64,000 nt of DNA from Methylobacter sp. (GTDB lineage: Bacteria; Pseudomonadota; Gammaproteobacteria; Methylococcales; Methylomonadaceae), in the NCBI RefSeq assembly GCF_004322395.1, contig NZ_SCTW01000101.1, positions 1 through 64,000 on the forward strand, given 5' to 3'. This document shows positions 49,795-57,953 of this stretch, in pieces. The notes under the pieces were generated by a model. It was not told where the DNA came from. It searched no databases and saw nothing but the letters and a program-made list of their open reading frames with translations. A program made the translations under genes and the position numbers. Every line of letters begins with the position of its first letter. Position 1 is the stretch's first letter.

Positions 49795-50193
49795 ATGAGC
49801 AAAAATAAACACGGCGGCATGGATGTAAAATCAGCAGGAACAGTGATAGCTCAACCGGGCATTAAAATGGTTCGTTATCGCCTGGACGTGGGCTGTAAAC
49901 ATCAAATTACTCCAGAAGAACTTAAAAAAGTGCTGATTGAAGAGTCCGGAGTCGATAAAAACAATGTTAATAATATAAATATCCAAGGGGACTACACTCT
50001 GGTTGAGTTACCCGATGAAATGCCGCAAGATATATTTCTGCATTTAAAATCGGTAGAAATTAAGCAACATAAACTGGATATAAAGCGGGTAAAGGTACGT
50101 AATAAAAAACGTGGCAACAGCCATAATCGACGCGGAAGGCAGCGCACTCCGCGGCCTGATAATGGCGGGCCTAATCAAGTCAGCGGCGGCTAG
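49795..50193 (+). CDS. Stand-alone DbpA/CsdA-type RNA-binding domain protein
   Basis: A 132-residue basic protein without a recognised gene name. Residues ~25-100 (VRYRLDVGCKHQITPEELKKVL...NINIQGDYTLVELPDEMPQDIFLHL) match the C-terminal RNA-binding domain of DEAD-box helicases such as DbpA and CsdA/DeaD (pattern YR..VG....P..I...I......I..I.......TLVELP..M...). No helicase core is present. The tail after ~100 is Lys/Arg/Asn-rich and probably disordered, ending RTPRPDNGG. It follows surA after 36 bases, likely cotranscribed. Function unknown; RNA or ribosome binding is inferred. Confidence 0.7.
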   Translation: MSKNKHGGMDVKSAGTVIAQPGIKMVRYRLDVGCKHQITPEELKKVLIEESGVDKNNVNNINIQGDYTLVELPDEMPQDIFLHLKSVEIKQHKLDIKRVKVRNKKRGNSHNRRGRQRTPRPDNGGPNQVSGG

Positions 50194-50215
50194 TCTAATC
50201 GAACAGATACAAGGA

Positions 50216-50800
50216 TTAAGCACTAACGAAGGGATTGCTACGCATTTCCTCTCCAAAAGTGGACATCGGGCCATGACCGGGAATAAAACTAAATTTTTCA
50301 CCCAAAGGCCATAGATTATTTTTGATTGAATTAATTAAGGTATTGAAATCTCCTTTTGGCAAATCGGTTCGACCGATTGAACCCTTAAATAACACATCGC
50401 CGACTATGGCTAGTTTTGTGTTTCGATGAACAAAAACCACATGTCCCGGTGTATGGCCCGGGCAGTGAAAAACATCCAGCACCTCTTCGCCAACCTTAAC
50501 AATATCGCCCTGACTTAACCAACGTGATGGTGTAAATGAATCGCTGGCCGGAAAACGAAAAGTTCGGCACTGTTCGGGAATGGCGTCAATCCAAAATTGA
50601 TCGTCTTGATGAGGACCTATAACAGGAAGGGAAAGCCGGGCCGCTAATTCAGCAGTAGCGCCGATATGATCAAGATGTCCATGGGTGATCAATATCGATT
50701 CAGGCGACACATTTTCCTTGTCGATAGTTTTTAGGATTATGTCAACATCGCCGCCAGGATCAACGATAGCCGCTTTGTTGGACTGCTCGCAAATCAGCAA
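50216..50800 (-). CDS. Metallo-beta-lactamase-fold hydrolase (glyoxalase II/YcbL-like)
   Basis: A 194-residue open frame with all zinc ligands: THGHLDHIGATAEL (HxHxDH), FHCPGHTPGH, VGDVLF and PGHGPMSTFGEE. Glyoxalase II-like or YcbL-type thioester hydrolases are the closest. The frame has no canonical start: TTG at 50800 is the first start codon and would lose the N-terminal strand, which is present but out of frame (see 50801-50849). Convergent with the DbpA-like gene. Intact catalytic residues argue against a long-dead pseudogene. Confidence 0.8.
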   Translation of the reverse strand: MLICEQSNKAAIVDPGGDVDIILKTIDKENVSPESILITHGHLDHIGATAELAARLSLPVIGPHQDDQFWIDAIPEQCRTFRFPASDSFTPSRWLSQGDIVKVGEEVLDVFHCPGHTPGHVVFVHRNTKLAIVGDVLFKGSIGRTDLPKGDFNTLINSIKNNLWPLGEKFSFIPGHGPMSTFGEEMRSNPFVSA

Positions 50801-50849
50801 GGAACAATTCTGTTGATAGGCTGTAACTGGTAATAATACAAAATCGCAT
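50801..50849 (-). other. Frame-shifted 5' end of the metallo-beta-lactamase-fold gene
   Basis: Continuing the hydrolase frame upstream gives family-like PVTAYQQNCS but no start codon before a stop. An ATG at 50849 in another frame reads MRFCII and would join that sequence exactly if one base were removed (the extra A is at 50831 on the minus strand). The joined protein MRFCIIPVTAYQQNCSLLIC has the normal family N-terminus. So the locus carries a one-base insertion, a sequencing error or a programmed shift. Confidence 0.7.
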
Positions 50850-50959
50850 GTGCAAGTAAAGACAAAAGATCAATTTTATCACTAAAATGAAAAACCACCA
50901 TTAACCGCAAAGCGCATAAGTTTTAAGGTTAATTTTAATGACTGTTCGTTTAACTTAAT

Positions 50960-52135
50960 ATGACAAAAATCCAGTACATAAACACCCCCGATCAGCTGGC
51001 TGATCTGTGTGAACAAATAAAAAAAGAACCGTGGCTGGCTCTTGATACGGAGTTTTTGCGGGAGAAAACCTATTATCCGAAGTTTTGCCTGTTGCAGATA
51101 GCGACACCGGAATGGGTGGCTTGTATTGATCCTATAGCATTACCTTCTTTGGATTGCCTTTTTGAGGTCATCTACAATCCATCAATCGTTAAAGTATTTC
51201 ATTCCTGCAGGCAGGATTTAGAAATTTTTTATCAATTAACCGGAAAAATTCCCGAGCCGCTGTTTGATACTCAAATCGCCGCACCGTTATTGGGTTTTCA
51301 GGAGAATCCGGGCTATGCAATGCTTGTTTCCAGCATGTTAAATGTGAGCTTAAACAAAGCGCACACCCGTGCGGATTGGAGCAAACGTCCGTTGATAGAT
51401 GCGGAAATTCAATATGCGGCAGATGATGTAATTTATTTATGCAAGATTTATCAAATGATGTTGCGGAAATTAGCCGAATTGGGCCGGGCTGATTGGTTGG
51501 AGCGCGACTTCACTGAACTGGCAAGCCCTGATTTATATGAGGTAAAGCCCGAAAAAGCCTGGCTGAAAATTAAGGGTAAAAATAAGCTGACCGGTAGGCA
51601 ATTATCAATAGTTCAAGCCTTGGCCGAATGGCGGGAAAAAACTGCGCAGTCTGAGGATCGTCCCAAGAGCTGGCTGTTGCGTGATGAGCTGCTGTTCGAT
51701 ATAGCCAAGCTGCAGCCGGAAACAGTGATTGAATTAGCGAATGTTCGCGGTATTAATGAACGTGTGGTTAATCGTTATGGCGCAGAGCTATGTCAATTAA
51801 TTACTGCTGCCAAAAATCGCACTCCGATACCCTTGAACGAAAAAGGCCGGCCCGCTAAAAAAACACAGCAACAGGAAGCAATACTGGACATTCTAACGGC
51901 ACTGGTCAGAATACGCGCCGAAGAGAACTCATTAAATCCAGTTATTCTTGCAACGCGTAAGGATTTGGAAGTGTTGTTGTTTAATGACGATGACGAGTGT
52001 CCTCTATTGCACGGATGGCGTTTTAAAATGGCTGGCAGGGAATTGGTAGGATTATTAAAAGGAGAATTATTACTCGGGATTGAATCTGACAAACTGGCTA
52101 TTATTGAAAATAAATCTTTGGCACAAGCTTGCTAA
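50960..52135 (+). CDS. rnd: Ribonuclease D
   Basis: 3'-5' exonuclease for tRNA processing. 391 residues: DEDD motif ALDTEFLREKTYYPKFCLLQ at the start, FHSCRQDLEIF, YAADDVIYLCKIY, then a single HRDC domain around residues 215-290. The last ~90 residues complete the second helical domain. Confidence 0.95.
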   Translation: MTKIQYINTPDQLADLCEQIKKEPWLALDTEFLREKTYYPKFCLLQIATPEWVACIDPIALPSLDCLFEVIYNPSIVKVFHSCRQDLEIFYQLTGKIPEPLFDTQIAAPLLGFQENPGYAMLVSSMLNVSLNKAHTRADWSKRPLIDAEIQYAADDVIYLCKIYQMMLRKLAELGRADWLERDFTELASPDLYEVKPEKAWLKIKGKNKLTGRQLSIVQALAEWREKTAQSEDRPKSWLLRDELLFDIAKLQPETVIELANVRGINERVVNRYGAELCQLITAAKNRTPIPLNEKGRPAKKTQQQEAILDILTALVRIRAEENSLNPVILATRKDLEVLLFNDDDECPLLHGWRFKMAGRELVGLLKGELLLGIESDKLAIIENKSLAQAC

Positions 52136-52249
52136 TTAAACCGGTCTAAATCGGGTATTACCTGCAATGGATTAATAATTAAAAATTGTGATTGAATACC
52201 AATTATTATGCGGTGTATTTCAAATATGTAAATTGAAAACGGTAGATGT

Positions 52250-52278
52250 TTGACAATATATATTTGTTAAGTTAATGT
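52250..52278 (+). promoter_or_regulatory. Possible promoter for the TIGR04073-type gene
   Basis: A consensus TTGACA at 52250-52255 is followed after 17 bases by a weak -10 (TAATGT, 52273-52278), about 125 bases upstream of the ATG at 52402. The -10 match is only partial; the remaining leader would be long. Confidence 0.35.
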
Positions 52279-52401
52279 TAATTCGTTAAGGGAATTTTAA
52301 GATTTGCGGTCTCTTAGCTAGTGCTTTGGGTCGGATTTATAATCAAATTGATTTGAATTATAAGCAGCTCAGCAGATTAAACATTTAATGAGGAATCAAT
52401 A

Positions 52402-52809
52402 ATGAATAAGAAGAACCTCTTTACTGCCTGTGTACTTTGCAGCGCATTGTTGTCAACTGGATCGGTTTATGCGGGTGAGCGCAGCTATCTATCCGGTGTA
52501 GGCTCTAAATTAAGCCAGGGATTTGCTAATGCAGCGACTGGTGTTGTTGAAATACCGAAAAATATTATTAACATCACTCATGAGCAAAATATTTTTGTTG
52601 GAATGTCGTGGGGGTTACTACGTGGAGTTTTGGAAACTGTCAGCCGAACAACTGTAGGCGCGGCAGAGCTTATTACTGCTCCTATCCCGACCAGTGATTT
52701 TATTACGCCGGCTTATGTATGGGATCGTTTTAGTGAGGATAGCCGTTATTTTGGTCGTCATCTGCCAGGATATTGGACTACTTACGGACCGTTAGATGAC
52801 GGCGAATAA
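52402..52809 (+). CDS. Exosortase-system-associated protein, TIGR04073 type
   Basis: A 135-residue secreted protein: signal peptide MNKKNLFTACVLCSALLSTGSVYA, then a compact domain with KLSQGFANAATGVVEIPKNI and GMSWGLLRGVLETVSRTTVGAAELIT, which match the TIGR04073 family in pattern. Members are often found in genomes with exosortase, but no exosortase or PEP-CTERM gene lies nearby. Function unknown. GAGGAATC precedes the ATG. Confidence 0.75.
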   Translation: MNKKNLFTACVLCSALLSTGSVYAGERSYLSGVGSKLSQGFANAATGVVEIPKNIINITHEQNIFVGMSWGLLRGVLETVSRTTVGAAELITAPIPTSDFITPAYVWDRFSEDSRYFGRHLPGYWTTYGPLDDGE

Positions 52810-52889
52810 GCCCTTTCGACCCATTAAATAATCGTTGCATTCATTCGCCAGAAATTGGCGTGTGATTAGGATTGAAAAAGGATAAATTT

Positions 52890-53594
52890 ATGAACAAACA
52901 ATATACTTACGTGCCCTTTGCCGTATTAGTTGCGACTCTTGCAGCCTGTAGTGCGACACCAGAGAAAGATATTTCTGGGTTAAGTTCGGGAATAGACGCA
53001 GCAAATGCCGGTCACTACCGCCAATCTATCATGCATGAGCAGGAAGCCGAGAAAAAATTAGCCGAAGCCGATAAAGCTTTAGCGCATTGGAAAAACAATC
53101 ATTATTGGAATATTAACGATCAGCAAAAAGCCAAAGATGCCGCTCAATCAGCAGCCGATCATCGGCTTGCATCGGAAAAAGAACTATGTCAGTGGCTAAC
53201 ACAGGTTCATAGTCAAAACCATCTTCAGGATGGGCCTGTTTCGGCTCAACATACCGCCGTATTTTTCGCGGATGGTAGTGCGATACCTTACAAGTCCGAG
53301 CAACATGAAATTGCTATTTTAGGCACATATCTGGAAACCCATCCCGAAGTTACTGCCGAAGTTACCGCTTATACCGATACCGTTGGCGGCGCATCAAGCA
53401 ATCAAAATCTATCTGAAAGAAGAGCATCCTTTGTCAGCAACATGCTGGTCAAGCATGGCGCCAGAAAGGATCAACTGCATATAAAAACTCTGGGTGAAGC
53501 GCAAGGACCAGATAATACTCGTAATCAGAATCATCGGGTAGTATCTATGGTTACCGTTCATCCTACTTATGCCGATTGTCCTGATTTGAAATAA
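52890..53594 (+). CDS. OmpA-domain lipoprotein
   Basis: A 234-residue lipoprotein from the ATG at 52890 (AAGGAT upstream). Lipobox LAAC near residue 19. An Ala/Glu/Lys-rich helical region (~45-110) is followed by an OmpA-type peptidoglycan-binding domain: AVFFADGSAIPY, VTAYTDTVGGASSNQNLSERRA and GEAQGPDNTRNQNHRVV. Pal-like in outline, but no tol genes nearby. Anchors outer membrane to cell wall, by family. Confidence 0.85.
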   Translation: MNKQYTYVPFAVLVATLAACSATPEKDISGLSSGIDAANAGHYRQSIMHEQEAEKKLAEADKALAHWKNNHYWNINDQQKAKDAAQSAADHRLASEKELCQWLTQVHSQNHLQDGPVSAQHTAVFFADGSAIPYKSEQHEIAILGTYLETHPEVTAEVTAYTDTVGGASSNQNLSERRASFVSNMLVKHGARKDQLHIKTLGEAQGPDNTRNQNHRVVSMVTVHPTYADCPDLK

Positions 53595-53607
53595 CTATCA
53601 TCTAAAG

Positions 53608-53642
53608 TTCTCTTGCAGCCATGATATAAGGCTGCGAGAGAA
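53608..53642 (+). terminator. Hairpin after the OmpA-domain lipoprotein
   Basis: Thirteen-base stem with one G-T pair (53608-53620 and 53630-53642), nine-base loop, no clear T-run afterwards. Terminator or mRNA-end stabiliser. Confidence 0.5.
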
Positions 53643-53861
53643 TCTAAAATTCAGCTCTCCTTCCTAATTTTTTTGAATAACCTCCACTAGCCGTAGTTCA
53701 TAGTAAGAACAAAAATAACGGCGCGAAATAAAAGCCGACGCAGAGATTTATCGGACTTGTTTTCTAATATTGTGTTTTAAAACGCTAAGCAGATGCTTGC
53801 GGCGGCTGGTTATCATATAATACATGTTTTAGTTTTTTATGTTCCCAGAAGGAAAGTTAAT

Positions 53862-54425
53862 ATGAAGAAAATCATTTTGTTCGTTTCAGTTTTGCTGTTC
53901 TTTTTTACTTCAATAGTCAGCGCTCACGGCCCAGTGCGTCAAAAAGCCGAAGAGAAAATCACTATCGACGCACCTGCAGAAAAAGTTTGGGCTCTTGTTA
54001 AGAACTACGGCGATATGTCTTGGCATCCGGATATTTTTAATACAACAGTTAAAGGCGATAACACAAAAGGCGCAATCCGTGTTCTGACCTTAAAAGACGG
54101 CGGTACGATTACCGAAGAATTAAAAAAGTATGACGACAAGAAAATGTCTTATGCTTACAAAATCACTGAAATGAGTTCTTCTAAAACGATCACTCATGCC
54201 GGTGCCGAAGAAAAAGTCCCTGTGTTACCGGTAAATGATTACGCAGCAAGCATCGAATTGGCCGACAAAGGCGGTAAAACTGAAGTTTCCTGGAAAGCCG
54301 GTTATTACCGCGCTTACATGAACAATAATCCGCCTGAAGAAATGAACGAAGAAGCGGCTAATACAGCAGTGAAGGCCGTTTTGGAAACAGGATTGATTAA
54401 CCTGAAAAAATTGGCTGAAAAGTAA
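53862..54425 (+). CDS. Secreted SRPBCC (polyketide cyclase/START-like) protein
   Basis: A 187-residue exported protein from the ATG at 53862 (GAAGGAAAG upstream). Signal peptide MKKIILFVSVLLFFFTSIVSA. The mature part has the SRPBCC start EKITIDAPAEKVWALVKNYGDMSWHP and a long C-terminal helix (ANTAVKAVLETGLINLKKLAE) that closes the hydrophobic pocket. A ligand cannot be named. The gene precedes the YVTN protein by 10 bases. Confidence 0.82.
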   Translation: MKKIILFVSVLLFFFTSIVSAHGPVRQKAEEKITIDAPAEKVWALVKNYGDMSWHPDIFNTTVKGDNTKGAIRVLTLKDGGTITEELKKYDDKKMSYAYKITEMSSSKTITHAGAEEKVPVLPVNDYAASIELADKGGKTEVSWKAGYYRAYMNNNPPEEMNEEAANTAVKAVLETGLINLKKLAEK

Positions 54426-54435
54426 GGCTTAGCAA

Positions 54436-55446
54436 GTGTTCCCAGTGAACTACCGCCGCACCAGCTCCCGGCTGGTTTGCGGCATACACACCATCCTTGG
54501 CGATAAGGCTGTAGCGATTTGCATCGCTACAGCCTTTTTATCTGCACCGCTTGCGGCCGAGCCTTTTGCCTATATTAGCAATCAATTGGGCGATAGCGTG
54601 TCTGTTATCGATACAGCAACGGGCGGCGTAATCGATACGATTGCTGTTGCCGGTAAACCGGCCGGGATTGCAGTTGCACCTGACGGCAATAGAGTTTATG
54701 TCAGTACGCCGGAGGCCAAAGGCTTCGCTGTTGTCGATACAAAAAAACGCGAAGTTATTGCCAGCGTTGCTGTAAATGACGGCACACTAGGTATTGCCGT
54801 GGGGCCGGATGGCAAGCGGATTTATGTGGCGGATTGGTATAAAAATACCGTTTCGGCTATTGATGCAGACAGTCTGCAGATAATTAAAACGATTGGCGTC
54901 GGTGAATCGCCTTCAGGTTTAGTGGTCAGTCCTGATAATCGTTGGTTATATGTCGCCAACCGGATCAGTAATTCAGTTTCCCAGATCGACTTGAAGACAC
55001 TGACCGTCAAGAAAACTGCGCAGGTTGGAACACATCCCTTTGGACTTACCATCGATGCCAGAGGTGAACGCATTTATGTCGCCAACGTAAAAAGTGACGA
55101 TGTAACGGTTGTGGAAACAGCAAGGATGAAGCCAATTGCTACAGTAAAGGTCAATATGTTGCCTTATGCAACAGCGCTGGCGCTTAACGATAGCCGCCTG
55201 CTAGTGACTAATCAGGATGATGGTTCGGTTTCTGTTGTCGATACCGAAACCTTAAAGGAAATTGCCCTGATTACCGTGGGTACCAAGCCAGAAGGTATCA
55301 GTACCCATCCGGATGATCGGCATGTCTACGTAGCTAACTGGTTCGATGGCAATGTTTCAGTGATCGATGCCCGAACCCTGAAAGTGATCGATACCATTCA
55401 AACCGGCGAAGGCAGCCGTGCATTTGGGCAGTTTATGGGCAAATGA
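54436..55446 (+). CDS. YVTN-family beta-propeller protein, secreted
   Basis: A 336-residue protein of about seven YVTN/NHL-type repeats (repeats of the form SVSVIDTATGGVIDTI, PDGNRVYVS, IYVANVKSDDVTVV). The only frame start with a ribosome-binding site is the GTG at 54436 (AAGG eight bases before). The predicted signal peptide, AVAICIATAFLSAPLAA near residues 25-42, is encoded by the intrinsic terminator hairpin at 54507-54539, so transcription and translation of this gene must negotiate that hairpin. Role unknown; likely a periplasmic binding or scaffold propeller linked to the SRPBCC protein upstream. Confidence 0.8.
   Translation: MFPVNYRRTSSRLVCGIHTILGDKAVAICIATAFLSAPLAAEPFAYISNQLGDSVSVIDTATGGVIDTIAVAGKPAGIAVAPDGNRVYVSTPEAKGFAVVDTKKREVIASVAVNDGTLGIAVGPDGKRIYVADWYKNTVSAIDADSLQIIKTIGVGESPSGLVVSPDNRWLYVANRISNSVSQIDLKTLTVKKTAQVGTHPFGLTIDARGERIYVANVKSDDVTVVETARMKPIATVKVNMLPYATALALNDSRLLVTNQDDGSVSVVDTETLKEIALITVGTKPEGISTHPDDRHVYVANWFDGNVSVIDARTLKVIDTIQTGEGSRAFGQFMGK
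54507..54539 (+). terminator. Intrinsic terminator inside the signal-peptide region of the YVTN gene
   Basis: A perfect 12-base stem (54507-54518 and 54523-54534), four-base TTGC loop and TTTTT at 54535-54539: a textbook rho-independent terminator 82 bases after the SRPBCC stop. It is fully contained in the YVTN open frame and encodes part of its hydrophobic signal peptide. Confidence 0.75.
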
Positions 55447-55468
55447 TTATGAGTCATTAATATAATTT

Positions 55469-55510
55469 TGTAGAAGGGCTGCCTGATACGAAAGGATAGC
55501 CCCCTCTACA
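55469..55510 (+). terminator. Imperfect hairpin after the YVTN gene
   Basis: TGTAGA (55469-55474) pairs with TCTACA (55505-55510), and GGGCT (55476-55480) with AGCCC (55498-55502), with small bulges. No T-run follows, so a weak candidate. Confidence 0.35.
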
Positions 55511-55581
55511 GCCTAGTTATTTGGACAATCCTGATTTACTTTGGATTGTTAATACAAAACGCTTCAAGCCCCTTCACAAAA

Positions 55582-56967
55582 ATGCCGTCACCGACTCAAC
55601 TTATCGCTCCTCTACCTTATTTTCCCGATAGTGCAGAATTGTTTTCGGTGTGTGCAGATAAGCCTTGGGCCGTTTTTCTGGATAGCGGTTTTCCCGAAAG
55701 CAATCAGGGCCGATACGATATTATTGCGGCTGAGCCTTTGTGTACCCTTGTCACGCATGGCGAGATTACCGAGATTACCAGTAACGGCATGACAATCACA
55801 TCAACTGAAAATCCGTTTGATTTGGTCAAGCAACAGCTTTGTTCGATCCCAAGCTTTAAATTGGAAGATTTTGATGAATTGCCCTTTAACGGAGGAGCTA
55901 TCGGCTATTTTGCCTATGATTTAGCCCGTCGACTGGAAGTTCTACCGGCTATGGCCGAAGATGCAGAGCATATCGCCGAGATGGCGGTAGGGATTTACGA
56001 GTGGGCAGTCATCGTAGACCATCGTCGGCAAAAAAGTTACCTGATAGGGCATTGTACTCAGCAAAAATGGCAAGACTTAATCAAACAGTTCAGCCAATTG
56101 CCGGCAAGGTCTGATTATCAATCGTTTAGAGTCGTCAGCGAGATTAACTCCAACATGGACAAGGATACTTATGTTCATGCCTTTAACCGGATCAAACAGT
56201 ACCTCAAGGAAGGCGATTGTTATCAGGTGAATTTAGCTCAGAGGTTTGTAGCCGATTGCGAGGGCGATCCGTGGACGGCCTATCAAACCTTGCGCAAATT
56301 AAATGCCGCTCCGTTCGGTTGTTATCTTAACTTGCCCGAAGTGCAAATTTTAAGCTCATCTCCAGAGCGTTTTTTAAAATTGACTGATCACATTGTCGAG
56401 ACCAAGCCAATTAAAGGAACGCGGCCAAGAAAACAGGATTATGCGGAAGATCAGCAACAAATAAAAAACCTGCAAGCCAGCAATAAAGACCGGGCGGAAA
56501 ACCTGATGATTGTCGATTTGCTCCGTAACGACATCAGTAAAACCTGCAAAAGCGGTTCAGTCAAGGTGCCGGTGCTATTCGACGTGGAAAGCTACGCCAC
56601 GGTACATCACCTGGTTAGCACGGTAACCGGCATACTGGCGGATAATCGGCATGCTCTGGATTTATTAAAAAGTTGCTTTCCGGGCGGGTCGATTACCGGT
56701 GCACCGAAGATTAGATCCATGGAAATCATAGAAGAACTCGAACCCAACCGGCGCGGCGTTTATTGCGGGGCTATCGGTTACATCGGTTTTAACGGCAATA
56801 TGGACACTAATATTGCTATCAGAACGCTGGTACATTCTGAAGGTACCATCCGTTTCTGGGCGGGCGGCGGCATCGTTAATGATTCCGTAGCAGAAGACGA
56901 ATACCAGGAAAGTTTTGACAAGGCGGCAGCCATGCTCGACTTATTGCGGCAATTTACGGTCAGGTAA
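55582..56967 (+). CDS. pabB: Aminodeoxychorismate synthase component I
   Basis: Converts chorismate to aminodeoxychorismate for folate synthesis. 461 residues from the ATG at 55582; an in-frame TTG at 55546 would add 12. Signatures: PFNGGAIGYFAYDLARR, SSPERFLKLTDHIVETKPIKGT (shown by ends SSPERF and TKPIKGT), FPGGSITGAPKIRSMEII. It lacks an anthranilate-type Trp feedback segment typical of TrpE; the PIKGT motif with Lys favours PabB. No pabA adjacent. Confidence 0.9.
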   Translation: MPSPTQLIAPLPYFPDSAELFSVCADKPWAVFLDSGFPESNQGRYDIIAAEPLCTLVTHGEITEITSNGMTITSTENPFDLVKQQLCSIPSFKLEDFDELPFNGGAIGYFAYDLARRLEVLPAMAEDAEHIAEMAVGIYEWAVIVDHRRQKSYLIGHCTQQKWQDLIKQFSQLPARSDYQSFRVVSEINSNMDKDTYVHAFNRIKQYLKEGDCYQVNLAQRFVADCEGDPWTAYQTLRKLNAAPFGCYLNLPEVQILSSSPERFLKLTDHIVETKPIKGTRPRKQDYAEDQQQIKNLQASNKDRAENLMIVDLLRNDISKTCKSGSVKVPVLFDVESYATVHHLVSTVTGILADNRHALDLLKSCFPGGSITGAPKIRSMEIIEELEPNRRGVYCGAIGYIGFNGNMDTNIAIRTLVHSEGTIRFWAGGGIVNDSVAEDEYQESFDKAAAMLDLLRQFTVR

Positions 56968-56991
56968 CAAATTTTTCGAAACGAACGAATC

Positions 56992-57900
56992 TCATTGTTC
57001 TGAGAGTTTTATTAAAATATTAACGCGCCGATTTTTCTCTCTTCCTTCCGGTGTTGAATTGTCGGCAATAGGCATCGTATCTGCATAAGTGATGGCTCGT
57101 AAACGGTTGCTGTCCAACTGCTGCAAGACCAGGAAGTGTAAAACGCTTGTGGCTCTGGATGCTCCCAGTTCCCAGTTAGAAGTAAACCGGGCAGTTTTAA
57201 TAGGGATGTTGTCAGTATGCCCTTCAATCAGAATTAGGCCGACCGCTTGCTTTAGCAAAGGAATAAGGCGTTTGAGTAAGACACCTCCAGAAGCCGTTAG
57301 ATCTGCCTCCGAAGATTTAAATAATACGCTATCCTGAATCTCAAGCTGAGCATAGCCTTGAGTGACTTTTATATTGACAGCCTTATTAAGGCCGAACTCA
57401 TCGATTGTTTTTGCCAGCTGTTGTTGCAACATATTTTCATCCGCTGGCTTGTCTTCTGCCTGCTGGGCGTTAATTAGGTTGGGCGCAGCATTGGGTGCGG
57501 TTTCAGTTGCGCTTTTAATTTCCGGAGGATTGGAAAGAATATTATTTTCTGTTGAGTTATTCTCGATGTTAAAGATGTCGGGGCTGATCTCGAATTTATG
57601 TTCAGTGGATGCAATATCTTGTATGGGTTTATTTTCAGTAACAGCCGAAGAAGGGCAGGTTACGACTGGGGCGACTGGAGGGCATATGGCTTTAGGTTTG
57701 ATTACTTGCGGCTTTATGGCGGCTTGCTGTTCGGTTTTTATATCACTCAAGGTAATCAGTGTGATTACCAGCATGACGATAAGCACAAATACATCCAGAT
57801 AGGTTAATAGCCAATTTTGAGAATTATGAGTACTCGGCTGGGCAAGTAAATCCTCTAAAGAAAGAGAAGACTGTAATTTTGAAAAGGGATCTTTACTCAT
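56992..57900 (-). CDS. MotB/OmpA-type stator subunit
   Basis: A 302-residue protein with one N-terminal membrane helix containing the key Asp (WLLTYLDVFVLIVMLVITL, near residue 36), a long Pro/Glu/Asn-rich periplasmic linker, and a C-terminal OmpA/MotB domain (EGHTDNIPI, SNWELGASRATSVLHFL, GREKNRRVNI). Pairs with the MotA-like gene 53 bases upstream. It is the peptidoglycan-anchored half of a proton channel. Flagellar genes are not in the window, so it may be a flagellar stator at a distant site or a non-flagellar one. Confidence 0.85.
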   Translation of the reverse strand: MSKDPFSKLQSSLSLEDLLAQPSTHNSQNWLLTYLDVFVLIVMLVITLITLSDIKTEQQAAIKPQVIKPKAICPPVAPVVTCPSSAVTENKPIQDIASTEHKFEISPDIFNIENNSTENNILSNPPEIKSATETAPNAAPNLINAQQAEDKPADENMLQQQLAKTIDEFGLNKAVNIKVTQGYAQLEIQDSVLFKSSEADLTASGGVLLKRLIPLLKQAVGLILIEGHTDNIPIKTARFTSNWELGASRATSVLHFLVLQQLDSNRLRAITYADTMPIADNSTPEGREKNRRVNILIKLSEQ

Positions 57901-57953
57901 TTTGTAGTATTGGGTCGGATTGATAAGAGTAAGCTGATAAGCCAGCGAATTCC

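Noticed and set aside
53793-53861. Upstream extension of the SRPBCC gene
   Set aside because: ATG at 53862 with GAAGGAAAG begins a clear signal peptide; the extension would bury it.
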